Positions 56,827-62,633 of a stretch of 62,633 nt of DNA are shown here, piece by piece (position 1 is the stretch's first letter; every line of letters begins with the position of its first letter). The DNA is from Solirubrobacter ginsenosidimutans. GTDB lineage: Bacteria > Actinomycetota > Thermoleophilia > Solirubrobacterales > Solirubrobacteraceae. A model generated the notes under the pieces. The model was not told the origin of the DNA. It saw nothing but the letters and a program-made list of their open reading frames with translations, and did not search any database. The stretch is taken from positions 1 through 62,633 of the forward strand of contig NZ_JAPDOD010000010.1 of assembly GCF_027587205.1 (NCBI RefSeq), read 5' to 3'. The position numbers and the translations under genes were made by a program.

Positions 56827-58410
56827 ATGAGGAGGCAGAAGAACCCTGAGTCCTTCGCCATTCCCGAGCCGCGCATCAGGCTCATCGCGCATGACCTGCA
56901 GCGCATGCTCACGATGGTCGAGCTGGAGAAGGACGGCCAAGTCGTCGACATCGACGGCTTTCGACTGCGCGACCTGAGTAAGTGGGTGACGCACGAGACA
57001 AACACCGCGATGAATGCGCTCACACCGATCTCAAGTGTGTGCAACAGCCGCTGCCACTTCTGCTTTGAGGAGAACGCACCCTACCCGCGCGAGCGGTCGC
57101 TGATGCCCTTGGAGGAGGCCAAGACCCGCCTGCGGTACTACTCGCCCGAGAGCGGGGCCTCGCTCTTCCCGTCGGACCGCAACCACATGGAGACGTTCAT
57201 CCATCCGCAGGCGGTCGAGATCATCGAGCTCGCGCGGGAGCGCCAGCCCGGGAAGCTGTTCTGGATAACGACCAACGGCTCGCACTTCACCGAGGACAAG
57301 GTCGCTCGTCTCGCGGCGCTCAAGCCGATCATCTTCAAGCTCTCCCTCAACGTCTCAGACCCCGAGCTCAATCGCGAGCTGATGGGAACCGGCAAGCGCA
57401 CGGAGACGGCGATCGAGGCGCCGCGGCTGCTGCAGAAGTACGGCATCCCGTTCATGGGCAGCACCGTCGCGTGGCCCACGCTGCCGCTGGACGCCATCGA
57501 GGAGACCGTGCGTTACCTCGAGGCCTGCGAGGCCTACGCGGTCCGGATCCGGCTCCCGTTGTCACACCGCTGGCTCAAGCACCAGCTCGACGTCGACTTC
57601 GACAGCCATTGGGAGACGGTCGCCGCGTTCGCCCAGGGCCTGCGGACCGAGCTCGAGGTACCGCTGTTCGTCGAGCCGCCGATCTACTGGGTCAACCCGA
57701 TCGTCCCCGAGGTCGACGGGGTCGTGAAGAACTCCCCCGCCTACCGCGCCGGCGTCCGCCCATGCGATGTCGTCCGCGCGATCAACGGCGAGGCGATCCG
57801 CACCCGCATCCACTCCGAAGCGGTCCTGGACCGCTTGCACATGGCCGGTGAGGAGACGGTCGAGCTCCAAGTCGAACGCGGGCAGGAGCTGCTGAGCCTG
57901 CGCTTGGAGGACGCCGGCACGGACTCCGGGACGTATCCGTACAACCCCGACTACTTCTACCGCGGCGAGAACTACGGCATCTTCCACGTCGAGGACTTCC
58001 GGCTGCATCACATCCAGAAGCTCCTCGACGTGATCGAGCGCTACCAGGCGCACGACGTGCTGCTGTTCAGCTCGCGCGTCGTCATGCCCGTGTTCGAGGC
58101 GCTGGCGACGGGGATCCCGGAGTTCGCGGCGCAACTCGAGGATGTGACGCTCCACGTCGAGACCGTCGACGAGAACTCCTTCGGCGGCAACTACGGCGTG
58201 ATGGACAGCCGCGTGGTCGAGGACTACGCGCGCGTGGTCAGGCGCGTGCTCGCGCGCGGGACCAAGCTCGACCTGATCCTCATCCCGGATGCCTTCGGGA
58301 GCCCATGGGGCACCGACGTCTTCGGGCACTCCTATGCCGACCTGGCGATGGACGTCGGCGTGCCGGTGGAGCGCATCGACTGGCTGATGGTCTACGGCCG
58401 GGAGGTGTGA
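56827..58410 (+). CDS. Radical SAM protein with internal PDZ domain
   Basis: A 527-aa radical SAM enzyme. The [4Fe-4S] motif is C72-x3-C76-x2-C79 (VCNSRCHFCFEE). The partial TIM barrel continues to about 280 (WITTNGSHFTEDKVARL; FKLSLNVSDPELNRELMGTG). A PDZ domain follows at about 290-363 (GVVKNSPAYRAGVRPCDVVR, INGEAI), and a last domain (365-527) has FGGNYGVMDSRVVEDYARVV and ILIPDAFGSPWGTDVFG, reminiscent of the DUF512 part of COG1625 proteins, in which PDZ comes first. Here PDZ sits between the two, an unusual order. It probably binds a C-terminal peptide tail. First gene of the candidate RiPP operon, 1 bp before the next. The ATG is chosen; an upstream GTG at 56776 is possible. Confidence 0.85.
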   Translation: MRRQKNPESFAIPEPRIRLIAHDLQRMLTMVELEKDGQVVDIDGFRLRDLSKWVTHETNTAMNALTPISSVCNSRCHFCFEENAPYPRERSLMPLEEAKTRLRYYSPESGASLFPSDRNHMETFIHPQAVEIIELARERQPGKLFWITTNGSHFTEDKVARLAALKPIIFKLSLNVSDPELNRELMGTGKRTETAIEAPRLLQKYGIPFMGSTVAWPTLPLDAIEETVRYLEACEAYAVRIRLPLSHRWLKHQLDVDFDSHWETVAAFAQGLRTELEVPLFVEPPIYWVNPIVPEVDGVVKNSPAYRAGVRPCDVVRAINGEAIRTRIHSEAVLDRLHMAGEETVELQVERGQELLSLRLEDAGTDSGTYPYNPDYFYRGENYGIFHVEDFRLHHIQKLLDVIERYQAHDVLLFSSRVVMPVFEALATGIPEFAAQLEDVTLHVETVDENSFGGNYGVMDSRVVEDYARVVRRVLARGTKLDLILIPDAFGSPWGTDVFGHSYADLAMDVGVPVERIDWLMVYGREV

Positions 58411-58411
58411 C

Positions 58412-59479
58412 GTGGCCACGTCGGCGCTCAAGCGACCCGAGTGGGTGGGCTACCACGAGGTCCCAGGCATCCTGCTCGTGCGGCTGATGAGCCGCTGCAA
58501 CGAGAAGTGCCTGTTCTGCATGGTCGCGGACGAGATCGCCTACTCCGACGACGTGCGCTTCCAGGAGGTCGCCGACACCATTCTGCGGCAGCCGCCCGGC
58601 ACGCAGATCGAGTTCTTCGGCGGCGAGCCGACGATCTACCCCCGCTTTCTCGAGCTACTCGAGATCGCGCGAACGGCCGGCTATCGCTGCTCGATCGCGT
58701 CCAACCTGCGGATCTTCCACAGCGCGTCGTTCACCGCCAAGGTGCAGGCGCTGGGCGCGGACGAGATCTATATCCGGACCAGCCTCTACGGCGACACGCC
58801 CGAGCTGCACGACTACTACACCGACGTGCCCGGGAGCCATCGCCAGACGCTGCAGGGGATCCACAACATCGTCGCCGCCGGGTTCGAGTGCCAGGTGAAC
58901 ATCGTCATCCTGGCCGAGAACGTCGATCGGCTCGATCGCATGGTCGACCAGGTACACGACTGGGGCGTGCACCGCGTCAAGCTCGGCAACCTGATGTCAC
59001 TCGACACGTGCGGCGAGCACGGCGTCCGGCTCTCCGCCGTGCGGCCACGCCTGGCGGCGGCGATCGCCCGGGCCGAGGCGCACGGGCTCTCGGTCACGGT
59101 CGAGAAGACGCCGATCTGCGTCGCGTCGGGCCGCATCGACCTGCTCTCCACGGAGCGGATGATCTACGACAGCGACCGCGTCTACGACGACGCGGGCGCC
59201 TGCAGTGGATGCCTCGTACGACGCTGGTGCGACGGCTTCGATCCCGGCTACGTCGACCTGTTCGGATTCGACGGCATCCAGACGCTCGATCACGTGCCCG
59301 CGGCCGCGCTGCGGCGCACGCCGGCTCCGGAGCCCGAGCTGCTGAAGATGCATTGCGTCGAGATCGCCGACAACGAGCCCGACGAGGCGACGCAGCGCGA
59401 GCTCTACGAGCTCTCCCGGGTCGTGCTCGCCAAACACGGCTGCCTGGCCGTCTTCCCGCGCGAGTACGTGGCGACGTGA
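58412..59479 (+). CDS. Radical SAM peptide-modifying enzyme
   Basis: A 355-aa radical SAM protein starting at GTG one base after the previous stop. The cluster motif is C29-x3-C33-x2-C36 (MSRCNEKCLFCMV), GGEPTIYP is the SAM-binding GGE motif, and the barrel continues through SIASNLRIF, EIYIRTSLYGDTPELHDYY and VNIVILAENVDRLDRMV. At the C-terminus C264-x2-C267-x5-C273 (CSGCLVRRWC) with other cysteines suggests an auxiliary SPASM/twitch-like Fe-S cluster, the hallmark of enzymes that alter ribosomal peptides. Its likely substrate is the 77-aa peptide encoded 46 bp downstream. Possible reactions include cross-linking or epimerisation, not decidable here. Confidence 0.88.
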   Translation: MATSALKRPEWVGYHEVPGILLVRLMSRCNEKCLFCMVADEIAYSDDVRFQEVADTILRQPPGTQIEFFGGEPTIYPRFLELLEIARTAGYRCSIASNLRIFHSASFTAKVQALGADEIYIRTSLYGDTPELHDYYTDVPGSHRQTLQGIHNIVAAGFECQVNIVILAENVDRLDRMVDQVHDWGVHRVKLGNLMSLDTCGEHGVRLSAVRPRLAAAIARAEAHGLSVTVEKTPICVASGRIDLLSTERMIYDSDRVYDDAGACSGCLVRRWCDGFDPGYVDLFGFDGIQTLDHVPAAALRRTPAPEPELLKMHCVEIADNEPDEATQRELYELSRVVLAKHGCLAVFPREYVAT

Positions 59480-59514
59480 GAGCTCCAAACGCCATGATCA
59501 AACCAGTGGCGGGA

Positions 59515-59521
59515 AAGGAGG
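59515..59521 (+). promoter_or_regulatory. Strong ribosome binding site of precursor-like peptide
   Basis: AAGGAGG lies 4 nt before the ATG at 59526, the best Shine-Dalgarno match in this operon. High translation of the small peptide relative to the enzymes fits a substrate role. An out-of-frame ATG at 59522 overlaps this spacing. Confidence 0.75.
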
Positions 59522-59525
59522 ATGT

Positions 59526-59759
59526 ATGCCGGTAGTCCGTGTCCAAGGTTCCGCTGGCGACGGCGAAGGCGAAGGCGAAGGCCTCGGCGGAGTGTCGGGC
59601 CTTGACCCGACCGTCGCCCGTGTCGCGACCAACCTCACATTGTCCGACCACATCGGCAAATTCGTCGCGGGACAGGTTGCCAACCAGTTCCAGAACGAGA
59701 ACCTTGCCGACACGTTGAAGGGCAAGAACCAGATCATGATCTCCGGCTCCTGGGGCTGA
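59526..59759 (+). CDS. Candidate RiPP precursor peptide (77 aa)
   Basis: A 77-aa peptide between a radical SAM enzyme and a subtilase. The N-terminal part MPVVRVQGSAGDGEGEGEGLGG is Gly/Glu-rich; residues 27-62 (LDPTVARVATNLTLSDHIGK; FVAGQVANQFQNENLADTL) are predicted helical and could be the recognition leader; the end KGKNQIMISGSWG is polar, short and ends in Gly, with one Trp, two Lys and two Ser as possible modification sites. No Cys is present, so lanthionine, thioether or sactionine chemistry is excluded. The strong ribosome site and the free 77-bp gap afterwards fit a precursor gene. I do not recognise a known precursor family. Alternatively it is a small chaperone. Confidence 0.7.
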   Translation: MPVVRVQGSAGDGEGEGEGLGGVSGLDPTVARVATNLTLSDHIGKFVAGQVANQFQNENLADTLKGKNQIMISGSWG

Positions 59760-59836
59760 GCCCCGGGAGTGGATCACCTCGGGGTCCGCGTCCGCGCGGC
59801 GCGGGCCCCCCGGCAGAGCAGACAAGGCGGCCGGCG

Positions 59837-61432
59837 GTGAAGTACTACGACAAGAGCAGCGATCGACACGTCACGCTGACCGAATCGCCGACGAGCTACC
59901 TGGCCATCGTCGACCACGGTGATGCCGAGTCGCTGTCGGAGCTCGCGTCGCAGCGCGTGTTCACGGTCACCGGCAGCACGAACGCCGACGGAGTCGTGAT
60001 CCTCAATACCCGCTCCGACGCCGAGAGCCAGGTCGAGGTGGAGAAGGCGGTCGAGTCGCTGCGTGCGAAGGACGGTGTGCAGGCGATCGTGCCCGCGCTC
60101 GTCGACGCCGAGGGAACCCTGCGCTTCGCGCTCCCCGATCGCGTAATGGTGCAGTTCGCGAACGTGACCGCCAAGCAGGCGCGCGACATCCTGACCGGAC
60201 TCGAGGCACAACCGCTGCGGGAGTTCGGCGACTCGCGGCTGTTCGAGGCCACCCCGCCGCCGGACACGTCCGTCGTGGACTTCATCGTGTCCGCGAACGC
60301 GGACCCCGCCGTCGCGTTCGCGGAGCCGGCGTACTACGGGGTCGGCGATGCCGACCTGCGAGTGGTCGTCGAGGGCGGCGAGACCGACGCCGAGGACGTC
60401 GAGACCGGCGCCTTGAGCTGGAACCTGGAGCGGATCCAGTTGCGCGCCGCCTGGGAGCGGACCACCGGCCAGGCCAAGGTCGTCGTCGCGATCGCCGACG
60501 GGATGCCGGATCTCCAGCACGAGGCGCTCGCCGCGAAGTTCCTGGGCCGTCTGGCGGACAGCCAGGTCTTCACGGCGGACCACAGCGTCTCGTCGCACGC
60601 GACCAACATCGCCGGGATCGTCGCGGGCGAGAGCGCCACCTTCACCGGCGTCGCCCCCGGGGTGCGCCTGCTCCCGCTGGTCATCAACCTCAACTCGCAG
60701 GTCTACGCCGAGCGCGCCTCGGCCCTTCGCTTTGCGGCTGACGTCGCCCGCAAAGGACGCGTCGGCCGGGTGGCGATCGATCGGCTCGTGCTGTCGTGCA
60801 GCTGGCGGACGGCAGGTGACGTCGCGACGATCAGGACGGCCATGCAGGACGCCGTCGACGCGGGCGTCCTCGTGGTCTGCTCCGCCGGCAACGACGGCAA
60901 CAGCGCGCCGCACTTCCCGTCGAGCTACAGCAACGGTCCCGGCTCCCTGGCCGGTGGCGTGATCGCCGTGGCCGCCACCGACGAGACCGACCGCAAGTCC
61001 TCCTACTCGAACTTCTCGGACGCCGTCGACCTGTGCGCGCCTGGCGGGGACGGCCTACCGATCGATCAGCGCGACGTCCCGTGCACGGAGCAGGGCAACG
61101 CGTACGGGTTCTCCGCCGGAACGTCGATCGCCGTCCCCCACGTCACCGGCGTGGTCGCATTGATGCTCAGCATCGATCCGACGCTCGCCGTGGCGGACAT
61201 CAAGACCAGGCTCGGGAACGCGGCGGACTCGATCGACGCGCTCAATCCTGGGTATGCGGGCGGGCTCGGCACCGGCCGGGTCAACGCCGCGCGCGCCGTG
61301 AGCGCCGTCGCGGGAAGCGACCCCGGACGACCTCCACCTCCACCACCTCCCCCACCGCCACCACCCGGACCAGGGCCGAGCGTCACGGTCACCGTCACGA
61401 CCGGCCCACGGGTGTCGATCAGCGTCAGTTGA
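59837..61432 (+). CDS. S8 (subtilisin-like) serine protease without signal peptide
   Basis: A 531-aa subtilase. The catalytic residues are D221 (VVVAIADGMPD), H254 (SSHATNIAGIVAG), oxyanion N352 (CSAGNDGN) and S430 (FSAGTSIAVPHVTG). About 195 N-terminal residues form a propeptide-like region that may fold as an inhibitor. No signal peptide or membrane helix is seen, unlike most subtilases, so it may act in the cytosol, for example as the leader peptidase of the neighbouring peptide. The C-terminus has 12 prolines and a strand-forming tail (SVTVTVTTGPRVSISVS) that may act as a PDZ or partner-binding peptide. GTG start preceded by GGCGG. The next gene starts 11 bp later. Confidence 0.9.
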   Translation: MKYYDKSSDRHVTLTESPTSYLAIVDHGDAESLSELASQRVFTVTGSTNADGVVILNTRSDAESQVEVEKAVESLRAKDGVQAIVPALVDAEGTLRFALPDRVMVQFANVTAKQARDILTGLEAQPLREFGDSRLFEATPPPDTSVVDFIVSANADPAVAFAEPAYYGVGDADLRVVVEGGETDAEDVETGALSWNLERIQLRAAWERTTGQAKVVVAIADGMPDLQHEALAAKFLGRLADSQVFTADHSVSSHATNIAGIVAGESATFTGVAPGVRLLPLVINLNSQVYAERASALRFAADVARKGRVGRVAIDRLVLSCSWRTAGDVATIRTAMQDAVDAGVLVVCSAGNDGNSAPHFPSSYSNGPGSLAGGVIAVAATDETDRKSSYSNFSDAVDLCAPGGDGLPIDQRDVPCTEQGNAYGFSAGTSIAVPHVTGVVALMLSIDPTLAVADIKTRLGNAADSIDALNPGYAGGLGTGRVNAARAVSAVAGSDPGRPPPPPPPPPPPPGPGPSVTVTVTTGPRVSISVS

Positions 61433-61443
61433 AGGAGTCCACG

Positions 61444-61728
61444 ATGGCAGCGCAGACCACCGAGCCGCAACCCACCACGCCGCGACGGCCGCCACAGCCC
61501 GAACTCGACGACCGCGGCGACTACATCTTCCACTTCGCGATCGATCCGCGCGCCGCGCGGGGCGATCTGGACCTGCGCGAGTTCTACCGGGCCCACCTGC
61601 ACGACCTGCTCGGGGTCGTCCGCTTCTATCTGGACGGCAAGCCGGTCATCGTCGACTCGTTCGCGTTCCTCAATGACCCTGAGGACGTGGTCGCGATCCT
61701 GCCCGCGCCGCCCGACCGGCGGCAGTGA
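61444..61728 (+). CDS. 94-aa protein of unknown function in RiPP operon
   Basis: A small soluble protein with a Pro/Thr-rich N-terminus (AAQTTEPQPTTPRRPPQPEL) and a compact alpha+beta domain: DDRGDYIFHFAID, then helix LDLREFYRAHLHDLLGVVRF, YLDGKPVIVDSFAFLNDPED and VVAILPAPPD. AAGGAGT precedes the ATG at good distance. Its stop overlaps the GTG of the next radical SAM gene (GTGA), so it is translationally coupled to the enzyme. It could be a peptide-recognition adaptor (functional analogue of RRE/PqqD), or a second precursor. I do not recognise the family. Confidence 0.7.
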   Translation: MAAQTTEPQPTTPRRPPQPELDDRGDYIFHFAIDPRAARGDLDLREFYRAHLHDLLGVVRFYLDGKPVIVDSFAFLNDPEDVVAILPAPPDRRQ

Positions 61729-62633
61729 GCCGTCAGACCACACCGGCTTTGCGTGTCGCGCTGGTCTGCATGCCGTTCTGTGCGGCGGACCGGCCGTCGA
61801 TCCAGATCGGGCTGCTGGCGGCGATCGTGCGCGAGCACGGCTTCGAGGCCGACACGCACCATCTCAATCTCGACCTCGCAGCGCTGCTCCCGGACGCCTA
61901 CGACGGGCTCTGTTCGCACACCGGCCACATGACCGGGGAGTGGCTGTTCGGCGTGGCGGCCTTCGGAGAGGACGCCGAGGCCGACGGGAGCGCCTATCTG
62001 GAGCAATTCCCGGAGGAGGTCGCCAACGCCGCGCGCGGGGGCAAGGACGCGGAGTTCCTGCTGCGGTTGCGGCGTGAGCTGTTGCCGGCGTTTGTCGAGG
62101 CGTGCGCGGAGGGGGTCGATTGGGGCGCCTATGACGTGGTCGGGTTCACCTCGACCTTTCAGCAGAACGTCGCGTCGCTGGCGCTGGCGCGGCGCATCAA
62201 GACACGCTTTCCGGCGGTGCGGATCGTCTTTGGCGGGGCCAACATGGAAGACGAGATGGGCCCCGAGTACGCGCGCGTGTTCGAGTTCGTGGACTGCGTC
62301 GTGGTCGGCGAGGCCGACCGCGCGTTCGTGAGCTGGCTGCGCGCCGTCGCCGCCGGCGAATCGGGCTGTGGCATCGCCGGCATCGTCTGCCGAGACCACG
62401 CCGGCCAACTGATCTGCGCCGGCCAAGCCCCACCCGTGCAGCTCCTGGACCCGCTGCCGACCCCGGACTACCACGAGTACTTCGAGCGCGTCGGCCGCTT
62501 GCAGCTGACCGGTCACGAACGCGTCGGCCGGACCGTCCCGTTCGAGAGCTCGCGCGGGTGCTGGTGGGGGGAGAAGCACCACTGCACGTTCTGCGGGCTC
62601 AACGGGCTCGGGATGGGGTTTCGCTCCAAGAGC
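61725..62633 (+). CDS. B12-binding radical SAM RiPP maturation protein 1, partial
   Basis: The first 303 codons of a larger enzyme cut by the window end. Residues 1-215 form a cobalamin-binding-type Rossmann domain (RVALVCMPFCAADRPSIQIG; YDVVGFTSTFQQNVASLALA; IVFGGANMEDEMGPEYARVF; FVDCVVVGEADRAF). The radical SAM motif follows as GCWWGEKHHCTFCGLNG, a C-x7-C-x2-C spacing with ESSRGCWW before and MGFRSKS after. That spacing and wording are diagnostic for the ribosomal peptide maturation radical SAM protein 1 group (TIGR03975-like, rSAM_ocin clade), several of which are C-methyltransferases. It supports a peptide-modifying function for the whole operon. The GTG start overlaps the preceding stop. 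Confidence 0.9.
   Translation, partial: MSRQTTPALRVALVCMPFCAADRPSIQIGLLAAIVREHGFEADTHHLNLDLAALLPDAYDGLCSHTGHMTGEWLFGVAAFGEDAEADGSAYLEQFPEEVANAARGGKDAEFLLRLRRELLPAFVEACAEGVDWGAYDVVGFTSTFQQNVASLALARRIKTRFPAVRIVFGGANMEDEMGPEYARVFEFVDCVVVGEADRAFVSWLRAVAAGESGCGIAGIVCRDHAGQLICAGQAPPVQLLDPLPTPDYHEYFERVGRLQLTGHERVGRTVPFESSRGCWWGEKHHCTFCGLNGLGMGFRSKS

Overview
The window is about 62.6 kb of very GC-rich DNA. Its actinobacterial features are a LexA/DnaE2/ImuB-type SOS module with CGAAC-N4-GTTCG boxes, a DUF6504 protein beside ImuB, SCO6880-type conjugation genes, class A RNase P RNA, and frequent GTG starts. The gene style (large secreted repeat proteins, calcium-binding repeats, NTF2-like and SUKH proteins) best fits the class Thermoleophilia (Solirubrobacter/Conexibacter-like). 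That placement is an inference.

Layout. (1) 1-13.3 kb is a chromosomal backbone rich in DNA-damage functions: cytochrome c, error-prone polymerase DnaE2, a frameshifted DHFR-like gene, an MFS transporter, a GNAT acetyltransferase, an ImuB-DUF6504-SUKH operon, rnpB, a 3-hydroxyacyl-CoA dehydrogenase, an NTF2-like protein, and lexA with a coupled zinc-ribbon gene. Three near-identical LexA boxes sit before dnaE2, imuB and lexA. (2) 13.33-43.16 kb looks like an integrative conjugative element placed immediately 3' of an intact tRNA-Leu(GAG): tyrosine integrase, excisionase, a cargo block (two related giant secreted repeat proteins flanking an NHL/Rhs protein), RepB-type primase with a CHC2 zinc finger, a truncated sigma-like gene, a remnant of another gene, SCO6880, VirB4-like and VirD4-like proteins, and a MobF relaxase. 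It ends in a truncated IS3 element. Four leaders (xis, primase, sigma-like/T4SS operon, relaxase) share one 32-nt two-block element, evidence that these scattered modules form one regulon. (3) 43.19-56.6 kb is chromosomal again: a PASTA/beta-propeller membrane protein divergent from a Ser/Thr kinase, several secreted proteins (thrombospondin-type calcium repeats; a zinc-phospholipase-like/vWA/RTX-like protein), and a toxin-like/YwqK-immunity-like pair. (4) 56.8-62.63 kb is a candidate RiPP biosynthetic operon, cut by the window end: a radical SAM enzyme with an internal PDZ domain, a second radical SAM enzyme with extra C-terminal cysteines, a 77-aa precursor-like peptide with a strong ribosome site, a cytoplasmic-looking S8 protease, a 94-aa protein of unknown role, and the start of a B12-binding radical SAM peptide-maturation enzyme.

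The two most interesting systems are the RiPP operon, which combines three radical SAM enzymes, a PDZ domain and a subtilase around a peptide with no family I recognise, and the element-wide 32-nt promoter/operator. In three of its four copies that element ends 5-7 nt before the start codon with no Shine-Dalgarno sequence, which suggests leaderless transcripts driven by an element-specific factor.
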